This document shows positions 10,348-20,172 of a stretch of DNA of 64,000 nt, one piece after another. Location: NCBI GenBank assembly GCA_963835375.1, contig CAWIGB010000038.1:62001-126000 (forward strand), given 5' to 3'. Source of the DNA: Salinisphaera sp963835375 (lineage in GTDB: Bacteria > Pseudomonadota > Gammaproteobacteria > Nevskiales > Salinisphaeraceae). Position 1 is the first letter of the stretch; every line of letters starts with the position of its first letter. Below the pieces are notes generated by a model that saw nothing but the letters and a program-made list of their open reading frames with translations, searched no databases and was not told where the DNA came from. A program made the translations under genes and the position numbers.

Positions 10348-11356
10348 TCAGTCCAGGACTCGCACAGCCCCAGGGGCGAGCGACCGCCGAGCGGCGCCCA
10401 CGGTGTTGCGCAGCGGCGCGCCGAAGATCGGTGATTCGATCTCGAAGACGTCGCCCGCGCGGGTGGAGATGTTGTCGGCAAACGACAGGGTGGCCGTGCC
10501 GAAGAAATGCACGTGCACATCGCCCGCGCCGAGAAACTGTCGATACTTGAAATGGTGGTACTCGAGGTTCTCCAGGCTGTGGCACATATGCGCCTCGCCG
10601 GAAAGAAACGGTTTTTCCCACAGCACCGCGCCATCGCGCCGGATGCGGCTCGTGCCTTCCACCGACTGCGGGAGTTCGCCCGTCAGCAGAATCGGTCCGA
10701 AACTGCAGTAGCGCAGCTTCGAATGCGCCAGATAGAGATAATTCTCGCGTTCGGTGACGTGATCGGAAGCCTCGTTGCCGAGCGCATAGCCGACACGCCA
10801 CGGCGTGCCGTCATCGGCGATCACGTACAGCCCGGCGATCTCCGGCTCTTCGCCCAGATCCTTGCCGAAATCCGGGGCAGGAATCTCGCCGCCGGGCCGG
10901 GCGACGATACGACCGTCGCCCTTGTAGAACCATTCCGGTTGTACGCCCGGCCTGGCCGGGGGCCGGGCGGCCGCCCTCGAGCCCCCAGTTGAAAACCTTC
11001 ATCGAATCGGTGAGCTTGTGCTCATCGGACTTCGCCTGGCCGGCCTCGTGCATGGCGTTGCGGGTGTCCGCGCTGCCGGTATGCGTCAGGCCGGTGCCGG
11101 TGATCAGACAGTGCGCCGGATCCTCGTGGTCGAGCGGCGGCAGCACACGGCCGGCGGCCAGCAGCTCGCTCAGGCTGTCCAGGCCATCCGCCATGCCGCG
11201 TGCCTCGGCCTCGGCGGCGAGCCCGTGCCCGGCCGCGATCGCGGCGAGCGCGAGTTCGCGCACGGTGGCCGTATCGGCGATCGTGCTTACGCGATCGGCA
11301 TCCACAACACCCACGCGGCGCTGACCGGAGACGGTTTCGTATTGAATCAATTGCAT
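10348..11356 (-). CDS. araD1: AraD1 family 2-keto-3-deoxy-L-arabonate dehydratase (FAH superfamily), frameshifted
   Basis: Fumarylacetoacetate-hydrolase-superfamily protein of the AraD1/GguC type, about 335 residues. It is expected to dehydrate 2-keto-3-deoxy-L-arabonate to 2-oxoglutarate semialdehyde. Seen: N-terminal MQLIQYE and RVGVVD, LITGTGLTHTGSA, DTRNAMH, then after the shift GYALGNEASDH, SKLRYCSFGPIL, SLENLEYHHFKYRQFL and GDVHVHFFGTATLSF. The FAH metal-site acidic residues lie in the EP-I region near 10855 and in the HHF block. One frame change near 10950, between VFNWGLEGG and the rest. Directly downstream of ketoglutarate-semialdehyde dehydrogenase, the next enzyme of the pathway. 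Confidence 0.85.
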
Positions 11357-11374
11357 CGCGTGCTCCCGGCTCGA

Positions 11375-12941
11375 CTACAGGCCAGCCGTGGTCATGTCGC
11401 CATTGACCAGACGCCGGATCCCGAGCGGATTGTCATCGGCGAGTGCCTTCGGCAGTACCGCGGCCGGCGCATTCTGGAAACACACCGCGCGCAGATAGCG
11501 ATTGATGGCCAGCGTGCCTACCGACGTGCTGTGGAAATCGGTGGTCGCCGGATACGGCCCGCCGTGCACCATCGCATCGTTGACCGCCACCCCGGTGGGG
11601 AAGCCGTTGAACAACACCCGCCCGGCGCGGCGCGACAGTTCCGTCACGAGCGCCTTGTGCTGCGCGATCTCGGCGTCGTCGCCGGTCACCGTCGCCGTCA
11701 GCTGGCCGTTGATCGCCCGGGCCGCGGCTTCGAGCTCCTCGGCACTGTCCAGCTCGACCACCACCGTGCTCGGGCCGAACACTTCTTCCATCAACGGCTG
11801 GGCCTCATCGAACAACACCGACTTGTCGGCCATGAACAACCGCGCCGCCGCCTGGTTCGATGCGGCTTCGCCGACCGTGACTTCCTGGACCCCGTTCAGG
11901 CCCTTGAGCCGTTCCACGCCGCGCTGGTAGTTGTCCAGCAGCCCGTGGTTGAGCATCACCTGACCGGGCTTGGCCTTGAGCCCTTCACCCAGCTTCTCGA
12001 TGAACGCCGTCATCGCGGGCGACTTCACCCCGATGATCACGCCGGGCCCGGTACAGAACTGGCCGACCCCGAGACAGACCGAACCGGCCAGCCCCTCGGC
12101 GAGCTCGTCGCCGCGGGCCTGGATCGCTTCCGGCAGCATGAACATCGGGTTCACGCTCGACATCTCGGCATACACCGGAATCGGCTCGGGGCGTGCGGCG
12201 GCCATGTCGAACAGGGCGCGGCCGCCGTTCTGCGAGCCGGTGAAGCCGACCGCCTTGATCGCCGGTTCCTTCACCAGCTGGGCGCCGACCTTGTCGCCGA
12301 AGATCATGTTGAAGGTGCCGGCCGGCATGCCGGTCTTCTTCACCGCCGCCTCGATGGCGTTGCCCACCATCTCGGAGGTCACCATATGCCCCGGATGGGC
12401 CTTGACCACCACCGGGCAGCCGGCGGCGAACGCCGAGGCGGTATCGCCGCCGGCGACCGAGAAGGCGAACGGGAAGTTGGAGGCGCCGAACACGGCCACC
12501 GGGCCGATCGCCTGCTGGATCTGGCGCAGATCCGGGGCCGCGTCGGTCGCGGTATCGATGCGCACGCCGAGATAATCACCGCGGCGCAGGACCTTCGCGA
12601 ACAGGCGCAGCTGGCCGGTCGTACGGCCGACTTCGCCGGTCAGGCGTTTTTCCGGCAGGGCGGTCTCGCGCATGGCTTCACGGATGACCGTCTCGCCGAG
12701 TGCTTCGATCTCGTCGGCACAGGCCTCGAGGAACGCCGCGCGGGTCTCGGGATCGGTGGTCGAGAAGGTATCGAACGCCTCGTGCGCGGCGCTGCGCGGC
12801 GGCGGTGACTTCTTCTGATGTCGCTTCGAAGAAATCCTGCTTGTAGGGGGTGTTGTCTTCGGCCGATTTGCTGGCAAGCGTGCTCTGGCCGGCGGCTACG
12901 CGGGCGCCGCCGATGAATTGCTGGCCGGTGATCTCGGACAT
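11375..12941 (-). CDS. 2,5-dioxovalerate (alpha-ketoglutarate semialdehyde) dehydrogenase, frameshifted
   Basis: NAD(P)-dependent aldehyde dehydrogenase of the KGSADH class, which oxidises 2-oxoglutarate semialdehyde to 2-oxoglutarate, the last step of oxidative pentose degradation. N-terminus MSEITGQQFIGG starts at 12941; one frame slip near 12795 leads into the long frame. Seen: FGASNFPFAFSVAGGDTASA (nucleotide site), KAHPGH, FTGSQNGGRALFD, the catalytic Glu in VYAEMSSVNPMF and the catalytic Cys in GVGQFCTGPGV, and EEVFGPSTVVV. The sequence signature (SSVNPMF, FCTGPG) is that of KGSADH rather than of betaine- or succinate-semialdehyde dehydrogenases. Operon position between the XylX-like and AraD1 proteins supports the call. 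Confidence 0.9.
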
Positions 12942-12963
12942 GGATGACTCCTGATGGGAAGCG

Positions 12964-14151
12964 TTATCGATCGATTGCGGCGCGGCGGTTCGGCCGCGCG
13001 CGAGATGTTCGAACAGGCGGCGCGCGCCGAAGGTCCAGGGCGGAATCGCATCGCTGCGGTTCACGCGATTGACCAGCGCGCCCAGCGTGGGCGTGCTGAT
13101 GGTCACGCGATCGCCGATGTGGTGCGTGAACCCCTGACCTTCGCCGTCGCGGTCGAGCGTGGGCGAGAACATCGTGCCGAGATAGAGCACGAAGCCGTCC
13201 GGATACTGGTGATGTGCGCCGTGCGCCTGGGCGACGAGATCCAGCGGATCGCGGCTGATCTCGCGCATGTCGGACGCATCGTCGAGCCGGAAAGCCGTCG
13301 TCCGCGCCTTCGATGACCAGCCGCACGCGTGCCGAGCGCACATGATCGATATCGAAATGATCGTCGAACAGGCGGATGAACGGGCCGAGCGAGGCCGAGC
13401 CGTTGTTGTCCTTGGCCTTGGACAGCAGCAGGGCGCTGCGGCCTTCCAGATCGCGCAGGTTGACGTCGTTGCCGAGCGTGGCGCCGCGCGTCCGGCCGGT
13501 GGAATCGACCGCCAGCACGATTTCGGGCTCCGGATTGTTCCAGGCCGAGGACGGATGCAGGCCGACTTCCGCGCCGAAACCGACCGCGGCCATGGGCTGG
13601 CACTTGGAGAACACCTCGGCGTCCGGGCCGATGCCGACCTCCAGATACTGCGACCAGGCGTTGCGCGCGATCAGCGCCTTCTTCAGTTCCATGGCCGCTT
13701 CGGAGCCGGGCACGATCTGCGAGAGATCCTCGCCGATCAGTTCGTGCAACTGCGCGCGGACCTCGCTCGCCTTGGCCGGATCGCCACCGGCCTGTTCCTC
13801 GATCACGCGCTCCAGGAGGCTGACCGCGAACGTCACGCCAGCCGCCTTGACCGCCGCCAGATCGACCGGCGCGAGCAGGCGCTCGCCCGAGTCGGTTTCC
13901 AGCGACTGAGCCAGCCAGTCGCGTACGTTGCCGAGTTTTTCAGCGGGCGCACGGGTCGCGATATCGAGCAGGTCGTCGCGATCGAGCAGGTCCGTCATGG
14001 TCGGCCCGTGAGCGCTGATGTCGAAGAGTTCGCCACTACGTACGGCGACCAGTGCCGGACCGTCGACGGGCGCTGTGCGCCAGACGCGGCCGACCAGTAC
14101 GGCGCGATCGAGATCCTCGGGAAGACAGTCGGAAAGTTCGAGCAGATCCAT
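12964..14151 (-). CDS. XylX-like 2-keto-3-deoxy-pentonate dehydratase (FAH superfamily), frameshifted
   Basis: A second, longer FAH-superfamily protein (about 390 residues). From memory of the family it is close to Caulobacter XylX: FLPEDxxxA-like start (CLPEDLDRAVLVGRV), KLLAPVDL-like PVDLAAVKAAGVTFAVS, ERVIEEQA, SQYLEVGIGPDAEVF, SAWNNPEPEIVL, GATLGNDVNLRDLEGRSALLLSKAKDNN and LGTMFSPTLDRDGEGQGFTHHIGDRV. The expected reaction is dehydration of 2-keto-3-deoxy-D-xylonate to 2-oxoglutarate semialdehyde. The frame slips near 13310. A second slip near the 3' end is needed to reach the TAA at 12964, because the corrected frame otherwise runs into the downstream gene. Together with AraD1 it gives the cluster two alternative dehydratases for different pentonates. 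Confidence 0.82.
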   Translation of the reverse strand: MDLLELSDCLPEDLDRAVLVGRVWRTAPVDGPALVAVRSGELFDISAHGPTMTDLLDRDDLLDIATRAPAEKLGNVRDWLAQSLETDSGERLLAPVDLAAVKAAGVTFAVSLLERVIEEQAGGDPAKASEVRAQLHELIGEDLSQIVPGSEAAMELKKALIARNAWSQYLEVGIGPDAEVFSKCQPMAAVGFGAEVGLHPSSAWNNPEPEIVLAVDSTGRTRGATLGNDVNLRDLEGRSALLLSKAKDNNGSASLGPFIRLFDDHFDIDHVRSARVRLVIEGADDGFPARRCVRHARDQPRSAGSRRPGARRTSPVSGRLRALSRHDVLAHARPRRRRSGVHAPHRRSRDHQHAHAGRAGQSREPQRCDSALDLRRAPPVRTSRARPNRRAAIDR

Positions 14152-14154
14152 TAA

Positions 14155-14926
14155 TCAACCCCAGCCGGCGTCAATGAAATATTCGTGGGCGGTACAGCCA
14201 GCGCTGTCGTCGGCGGCGAGAAACAGTACCGTCGGGGCGACATGTTCGGGCAGCAGCCGTTGCTTCAGGCACTGGTTGGCCTGGATACGGGCTTCGTCCT
14301 CGGGCTTGATCCATTTGTCGAGCTGGCGCTCGGTGATGATCGCGCCCGGGATGATGGTATTGACCCGGATATTCGATTCGCCGAGATCGCGCGCCATACC
14401 ACGGGTCAGCCCATGGATGGCGGCCTTGGCGGTGGTATAGCCGGGCATGCCGCCAAGCGCGACCTTCCAGCTGATCGAACCGAAGTTGATGATCGAACCG
14501 CCGCCGGCCTCGGCCATGCCGGGGGCCGCGGCCTGGATGGCAAAGAACTGCGGGCGCAGGTTGATTGCCATGCGTTCGTCCCAGTAGTCGGCCGTGACCG
14601 ATTGCCAGTCGTGACGGTCATCGTTGGCGGCATTGTTGACCAGCACGCGAATGGCGCCGTGCTCCTCCTCGACGTTGCGTGATGGTGGCCTGCAGCTTGT
14701 CGACATCGCGAATATCGCAGTGCGTGAACGCGACCTGATGCGCGCTCGACTCCTGCTGCAGACGGGCAACTAGCGCTTCGCTGGCCGCCGCGTCGATATC
14801 GACGAAATGCACCCGGGCTTTCTGACGGGCGAGGGCGGACACCAGTTCGGCACCGATGCCGCTGCCGCCGCCGGTGACGAATGCTGTCCGGCCCTCAAGG
14901 CTGGGATAGATCGCGGATTGATTCAT
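14155..14926 (-). CDS. SDR sugar dehydrogenase, XylB-like (D-xylose 1-dehydrogenase type), frameshifted
   Basis: Short-chain dehydrogenase of about 255 residues. Seen: SAIYPSLEG at the N-terminus, TGGGSGIG cofactor motif, NNAANDDRH, the catalytic Ser in GSISW and the YxxxK pair in YTTAK, IIPGAIITERQ and the end HEYFIDAGWG. The N-terminal SAIYPSL, the DDRH and the C-terminal HEYxIDAGW features are those I recall from Caulobacter XylB, the NAD-dependent D-xylose dehydrogenase. One frame slip near 14685. It sits between the IlvD/Edd dehydratase and the XylX-like protein, as in xyl operons. Other aldose substrates cannot be excluded. Confidence 0.82.
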
Positions 14927-14937
14927 CGGCCGACCGA

Positions 14938-16671
14938 TCAATGATTTTCCCGCGGGATGCCCGCGCCGCGGCAACCGCCGAGGAAGTCGAGGTCCGCGCC
15001 GAGATCGGCCTGCTGCACGTGATCGAAGTACAGTTTCTGGTAGCCGCTGTCCATGGCCGGCGGTGGGGCCTGCCAGCGCTGGCGACGTTGTTCGAGTTCG
15101 GCCTCGTCGACGTCCAGATGCAACCGACGGTTGTCCACGTCCAGTTCGATCATGTCGCCGTTCTCGACCAGCGCCAGCGGACCGCCGGCGGCCGACTCGG
15201 GCGAGACATGCAACACCACGGTGCCGAACGCAGTGCCCGACATGCGGGCATCGGATACGCGCACCATGTCGCGTACACCTTTTTCCAGGATCTTGGTCGG
15301 CAGCGGCATGTTGCCCACTTCCGCCATGCCCGGATAACCCTTCGGCCCGGCGCCCTTGAGCACCATCACGCAGGTCTCGTCGATATCCAGATCCGGATCG
15401 TCCACCCGGGCCTTGAAGTCCTCGATCGATTCGAACACCACCGCTCGGCCGCGATGCTTCATCAGCTCCGCGGTCGCTGCCGACGGTTTGAGTACGGCAC
15501 CGTCGGGGGCGAGGTTGCCGTTCAATACCGCAATGCCGCCGCGTTCGTTGACCGGGTTGTCGCGCTTGCGGATGACCTCGTGGTCATAGCATTCCACGTC
15601 GGCGAGATTTTCTCCGACCGTGTGGCCGTTCACGGTCAACGCATCGGTATGCAGCAGATCCTCGATCTGCTTCATCAACGCCGGCAGGCCGCCGGCGTAG
15701 CAGAAATCCTCCATGAGGAAGCGGCCCGACGGCATCAAATCGACCAGGCAGGGTACGTCGTGGCCCAGCTTGTCCCAGTCGGACAGATGCATGTCGACGC
15801 CGACGCGGCGTGCCAGCGCCAGCAGGTGGATCACGGCGTTGGTCGAGCCGCCGATCGCGCCGTTGGTGCGGATCGCGTTCTCGAAGGCCTTTCGGGTCAG
15901 AACCTTCGACGGCTTCAGATCCTCTTCGACCATTTCGACGATGCGTCGGCCCGACATGCGGCCGAGCCGATTGCGATGTGCATCGACCGCCGGAAACGCT
16001 GCATTGCCCGGCAGGGCCATGCCAAGCGATTCGGCCATGGAGGCCATCGTGGAGGCCGTGCCCATGGTCATGCAGTGTCCCGCCGAGCGGTGCATGCCGG
16101 ATTCGGCCGCCAGGAAATCGTCCAGCGACATCTTGCCCGCGCGGACATCCTCGGAGAATTTCCAGACGTCGGTGCCGGAGCCGAGTTGACGACCCTTGAA
16201 CCGGCCATTGAGCATCGGACCGCCGGAAACGACCAGCGTGGGCAGGTCGCAGCTGGCCGCGCCCATCATGAGCGATGGCGTGGTCTTGTCGCAGCCGCAC
16301 ATCAGCACCACGCCGTCCATCGGGTTGGCGCGGATGGCTTCCTCGGTATCCATGGCCGCGAGATTACGGAACAGCATGGCGGTGGGGCGCAGCAGCGTCT
16401 CGCCGCAGGAGAACACGGGAAATTCCAGCGGCGTGCCGCCGGCGTCCAGAATGCCGCGCTTGATGTGTTCGACCAGGCCACGGAAATGCGCGTTGCAGGG
16501 CGTGAACTCGGAGAAGGTGTTGCAGATGCCGATCACCGGGCGGCCGTCGAAGGCATCGTCCGGCAGACCACTGTTCTTCATCCAGCTGCGATGCAGGAAG
16601 CCGTCGCGGTCGTGGCCGCCGAACCAGGCCTGGGATCGGCGTTTGGGGTTGCCGTTGTGTCCGTCGCTCAT
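14938..16671 (-). CDS. IlvD/Edd family pentonate (L-arabonate-type) dehydratase
   Basis: 577-residue Fe-S dehydratase that converts an aldonate (L-arabonate, possibly D-xylonate) to its 2-keto-3-deoxy acid. Seen: GICNTFSEFTPCNAHFR, CGCDKTTPSLMMGA (cluster Cys residues), SAGHCMTMGTASTM (third cluster Cys), NGAIGGSTNAVIHL, AGPKGYPGMAE and SDARMSGT. Length and the N-terminal FGGHDRDGFLHRSWM block match the pentonate-dehydratase branch rather than dihydroxyacid dehydratase or 6-phosphogluconate dehydratase. Start at 16671 has AGGAG about ten bases upstream. Intact. First gene of the downstream catabolic operon, preceded by the paired operator at 16698-16736. Confidence 0.92.
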   Translation of the reverse strand: MSDGHNGNPKRRSQAWFGGHDRDGFLHRSWMKNSGLPDDAFDGRPVIGICNTFSEFTPCNAHFRGLVEHIKRGILDAGGTPLEFPVFSCGETLLRPTAMLFRNLAAMDTEEAIRANPMDGVVLMCGCDKTTPSLMMGAASCDLPTLVVSGGPMLNGRFKGRQLGSGTDVWKFSEDVRAGKMSLDDFLAAESGMHRSAGHCMTMGTASTMASMAESLGMALPGNAAFPAVDAHRNRLGRMSGRRIVEMVEEDLKPSKVLTRKAFENAIRTNGAIGGSTNAVIHLLALARRVGVDMHLSDWDKLGHDVPCLVDLMPSGRFLMEDFCYAGGLPALMKQIEDLLHTDALTVNGHTVGENLADVECYDHEVIRKRDNPVNERGGIAVLNGNLAPDGAVLKPSAATAELMKHRGRAVVFESIEDFKARVDDPDLDIDETCVMVLKGAGPKGYPGMAEVGNMPLPTKILEKGVRDMVRVSDARMSGTAFGTVVLHVSPESAAGGPLALVENGDMIELDVDNRRLHLDVDEAELEQRRQRWQAPPPAMDSGYQKLYFDHVQQADLGADLDFLGGCRGAGIPRENH

Positions 16672-16697
16672 CGTTTAAACTCCTGTAGCAGGCAACT

Positions 16698-16736
16698 AAT
16701 GTCAAACATGTCGGCTATATGTTCAACATAGACTTT
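16698..16736 (+). promoter_or_regulatory. Paired TGTYNAACA operator, copy A (upstream of pentonate dehydratase)
   Basis: AATGTCAAACATG, 8 unrelated bases, then ATGTTCAACAT and ACTTT. The same arrangement with the same spacer length recurs at 20173-20211, upstream of the sugar transporter. Each half is an imperfect palindrome and the halves are 20 bases apart, about two helical turns. It lies 27-65 bases before the dehydratase ATG. The likely ligand is the GntR-family protein encoded at 20333-21089. Confidence 0.75.
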
Positions 16737-16813
16737 GGTGTTAATGCGGAGGCGCTGGCTTGATACGACGAGCATCGTGTGCGCCCCGCGGTTTCGTTGT
16801 GGCCGGCGCTCGC

Positions 16814-18336
16814 TCAAGAATGCTCAGCGCAAACTTCGACCCGAATCAGGTGGTAGGTCAGTGGGTCGATGCGACCGGCGAGGCACGAGCCATGGGAGGT
16901 TATCCCCTCGCCGGGCGCCGGGGCCACCTCGTCCGGTCGGTCGGCGGTATTGGAGGCCTTGTTATTGGTGTGGCCAATACTTGGTGTTCGATCAGCTTGA
17001 CCGAGCCGAAAGCTCTTAAATAGAGGTCGATGGCCAGCGCGCCGTCGGGCGACCGGTTGACGGCGAAGAATGCGATCGTGCTCGCGTCCGGATCGTGTAC
17101 CCCGGTGATGTCGAGTGCGGCCACGTTGCGTTCGTCGGTGGTGTCGTATCGGGGGGCCTCGACATCCAGGTCGAGCACCACACCGCGGCCGTAGCGTGCT
17201 GCGAAGTAGTAGGGGTAGAAGATGGTCTGGCGCCAGGCGCGCCCGCCGGTCTCGGTCATGATGGGGGCGATCACGTTGACCAGCTGGGCGATGCAGGCGA
17301 TTTTCACCCGGTCGGCACGGCGGATGAGCGTGTTCAGCACGCAGCCGATCAACAGGGCGTCCTCGAAGTTGTAGACATCCTCGAGCAGCGGCGGAGCGAA
17401 CGGCCAGTCGTCCCCTTGCAGGATCTTCTTGTCCTGTTCGGTGCTGTGGTACCAGACGTTCCATTCATCGAAACAGATCGCGACCTGATGCCGCGAGCGT
17501 TTCTTGGCCTTGATGTAGTCGATCACCCCGGCGATCGAGCCGATATATCGATCCATCTTCTCCGACAGGGCGAGATAGTCGATCACATCATCGGCGTAGT
17601 TGGTGAAATACATATGGAGTGATATGTAGTCGACCGACTCGTAGCAGCGATCGAGCACGGTCGCTTCCCATTCCGGATAGCTCGGCATCTCGGCGTTGGA
17701 CGAGCCGCAGGCCACCAGTTCCAGCGACGGATCGAAGGCGCGCAGCGCCTTGGCGGTTTCGTTGGCCAGATGGCCGTATTCGTCAGCCGTCTTGTGTCCG
17801 ATCTGCCACGGCCCGTCCATTTCGTTGCCGAGACACCACAGTTTGACGTTCCACGGCTCGACCCGACCGTTGGCGATACGGCGATCGCTCCAGTGGCTGC
17901 CGCCGGGATGATTGACGTACTCAACGAAATTGCGCGCGGCGTCGATACCCCGCGAGCCGAGATTGACGGCCAGCATCATGTCCATGCCGGCGGCATCGCA
18001 CCAGTCGGCGAACTCGTGGATGCCGACTTCGTTGGACTCGCGGGTGTGCCAGGCCAGGTCGAGCCGGGTGGGGCGTTGCTCGACCGGTCCGATCCCATCC
18101 TCCCAGTTGTAGGCGGATACGAAGTTGCCGCCGGGGTAACGCACCACGGGCGCGCCGATCTCGCGTACGAGCTCGAGCACGTCGGTGCGAAAGCCGTGGG
18201 CATTGGCCGTCGGATGATCGGGCTCGTGGATGCCGCCATAGACCGCGCGGCCGAGATGCTCGATGAAGGCACCGTAGAGCCGGTCATCGATGCGCGCCCG
18301 GGTGAATCGCGGATGGGCCGTGATCTTCGCCTGCAT
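16814..18336 (-). CDS. abfA: GH51 alpha-L-arabinofuranosidase, frameshifted near 3' end
   Basis: Exo-acting glycosidase removing terminal L-arabinofuranosyl units from arabinan or arabinoxylan oligosaccharides. Seen: GAFIEHLGRAVYGGI near residue 25, VRYPGGNFVSAYNWEDG, the acid/base Glu at about residue 172 in LGNEMDGPWQ, and the nucleophile Glu at about residue 291 in CFDEWNVWY. The GH51 C-terminal beta domain follows. No signal peptide, so it acts on imported oligosaccharides in the cytoplasm. The long frame ends at 16900, but a one-base slip near 16973 restores the expected HTNNKASNTADRPDEV block and ends at 16814. Next to the GPH transporter, which would import its substrate. Confidence 0.93.
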
Positions 18337-18391
18337 GCTCGAACTCCTCGAAAATTCTGTTCTGCAGTGTTTTGTGTCGCCGTGGCGGGTC

Positions 18392-19789
18392 TCAGCGCCC
18401 GGGTGAGTCGTAGGCCAGGTCGCCGTAGTCGCTGGTGTCGGGGTCGGACGACGCTGTATTCAGATCAGTGCGGATTCGCGCCACCAACCGGTCGTCGACC
18501 TTGAATGCCCAGATCGCGGTTGCCAGCAGTACGTTGACCGCAGCAGGGATGAGGGTGAGCAGCAGCACGATCGCGAAGATCGCCGAGTCGCCCTGCTGGG
18601 CAGCGTCTGCGTGATAGCCGCCCAGCGACAACAAGTAGCCGGTGATGCCGCCGCTGATCGCAAGCGCGAGCTTGAGAAAGAAGAGGTTGCCGGCGATAGT
18701 GGTCCCGGTGTTCTTTTCGCCGCTCTGCCATTCGCCGTAGTCGTCGGCGTCCGACATCATCGCCCAGGAGATCGGCGCGCCGATGCCGTGCAGATAGTTG
18801 ATGATGAAGAACAGGCCCCCCATCAGGACGGGGCTGGTGCCAGTGGTGAGATAGAGCACGACGGAGAACCCCGCCAGCAGTAACGAGCTGAAGCAGAACA
18901 CCCATTTCTTCTGCAGGCGACGTGTATAGAAGCCCGACGTTGCAGTGCCGAGAATGCTGGCGACCACGCCGGCGGTCATGAATACCGAGATCAGCGTTGT
19001 GCCGAGCCCCATCACGTACTGCGCGTAGTAGATGGCCGCTCCCTGGCGCACGAAGAACTGTAGCGCTTCGAAGAAGGTGATCGCCAGGATGATCAGCCAC
19101 TGCCGATTGCGCACCACGCTGGCCAGCGAGGCGCGAAACGAACGCCGTTGTTCGTGGGTCGGCACGATCCGTTCCCGCACATTGCTGAAACAGAACATGA
19201 ACATGCCCAGTGCCACCACGCTGATGATCGCCATCGTGATCTGAAACCCGGTGGCATCGTCGCCACCGCCGAAGAATTTCGTCAGGGGCAGCACGCAGGT
19301 GGTCAGAAAGATATAGACGAGGCCCACCATCACGAACCGATACGACTGGCAGGAGACGCGCTCCTGGTTGTCGTCGGTAATAACGCTGCCCAGCGAGCAG
19401 TAGGGGATGTTGACCGCCGTGTACAGCAGCGACATCGCCGAGTACGTGCCCGCGGCGTAGATCACCTTGGCGGTATTGCCCCAGTCGGGCGTGGTGAACA
19501 TCAGGATGCAGCTGACGGTAAGCGGCAGCGGAAACCACAGAAGATACGGCCGGAATCGACCCCAGCGGCTGCGGGTGCGGTCGGCGATCATGCCCATGAA
19601 GGGATCGGTAATCGCGTCGATCGCCCGCATGGAGATGAAGATCGTGCCGACTGCGGCCGGCGATATGCCGTAGATGTTGGTATAGAAATAGGACAGATAC
19701 ATGACGACGGCAGCGAACGACATGTTGTTCGCTGCATCGCCCATGCCGAAGCCGAGTTTCTCCCGGCGCGTGATCGGCTCGCGGGTCAT
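18392..19789 (-). CDS. GPH-family (MFS) glycoside/pentoside symporter
   Basis: 465-residue glycoside-pentoside-hexuronide:cation symporter with about 12 hydrophobic segments. Seen: the N-terminal REKLGFGMGDAANN, signature of this family, then DAITDPFMGMIADRTRSRWGRFRPYLLW, a textbook GPH loop 2-3 motif, and ADDYGEWQSGEKNTGT. Start at 19789 with GGAGGAGAACC upstream. Intact. It is the only intact sugar importer in the cluster, since the ABC system at 5988-8954 is broken as sequenced. It shares a transcription unit with the arabinofuranosidase downstream and is likely to import arabinosides or xylosides with Na+ or H+. Confidence 0.92.
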   Translation of the reverse strand: MTREPITRREKLGFGMGDAANNMSFAAVVMYLSYFYTNIYGISPAAVGTIFISMRAIDAITDPFMGMIADRTRSRWGRFRPYLLWFPLPLTVSCILMFTTPDWGNTAKVIYAAGTYSAMSLLYTAVNIPYCSLGSVITDDNQERVSCQSYRFVMVGLVYIFLTTCVLPLTKFFGGGDDATGFQITMAIISVVALGMFMFCFSNVRERIVPTHEQRRSFRASLASVVRNRQWLIILAITFFEALQFFVRQGAAIYYAQYVMGLGTTLISVFMTAGVVASILGTATSGFYTRRLQKKWVFCFSSLLLAGFSVVLYLTTGTSPVLMGGLFFIINYLHGIGAPISWAMMSDADDYGEWQSGEKNTGTTIAGNLFFLKLALAISGGITGYLLSLGGYHADAAQQGDSAIFAIVLLLTLIPAAVNVLLATAIWAFKVDDRLVARIRTDLNTASSDPDTSDYGDLAYDSPGR

Positions 19790-19908
19790 GGTTCTCCTCC
19801 ATCTCGCGATCGTGAATTGTGGCCGGTCTTGAAATGCCGGCTTCCATTGCAAGCGAGGTGTCGCGCGTCAGGCGATGCTTCGCCGCACTCTATAATGTTG
19901 GTGAGAAC

Positions 19909-19957
19909 GTGAACCGTGAACCGTGAACCGTGAACCGTGAACCGTGAACCGTGAATC
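19909..19957. repeat. 7-bp tandem repeat GTGAACC, seven units
   Basis: Six perfect GTGAACC units followed by one GTGAATC, preceded by a related GTGAGAAC. It lies in the probable 5' untranslated or promoter region of the GPH transporter, about 120 bases before its start codon. Confidence 0.95.
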
Positions 19958-20044
19958 GTCGGCGCTCGGCCGGCCGTGTCGAAACCCTTCGACCAGCAAT
20001 TTGCCGCTTGTCGTCCCGGCTGGCGTGCTCGGGCCATGGGATAT

Positions 20045-20060
20045 ATGACAACGTTGTCAT
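20045..20060. promoter_or_regulatory. 16-bp perfect palindrome, LacI-type operator
   Basis: ATGACAACGTTGTCAT is its own reverse complement. The central AACGTT flanked by TG and CA is the usual layout of LacI/GalR-family operators. No LacI-family gene lies in the window, so the regulator would be encoded elsewhere. Confidence 0.6.
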
Positions 20061-20172
20061 TTCTTGGCGCAAGATAGTTGACGCCGAGGTGTACGACGGT
20101 GGTGGCAATTGCGGTTTCCTGCGAGCGGCGCGCCGCTGTATTCGATGCGGCGCACGGCGTATGGCGGCTTCA

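Noticed and set aside
11018..12808. Long plus-strand open frame (596 codons) opposite the semialdehyde dehydrogenase
   Set aside because: It mirrors the dehydrogenase codons in a high-GC gene, has no ribosome-binding site and no family motifs; His/Arg/Gly-rich antisense artefact.
14881..16731. Plus-strand open frame of 616 codons opposite the IlvD/Edd dehydratase
   Set aside because: Antisense shadow; the minus strand encodes a complete, motif-rich dehydratase over the same bases.
19909..19957. CRISPR-like repeat
   Set aside because: The units are 7 bases with no spacers; this is a simple tandem repeat.
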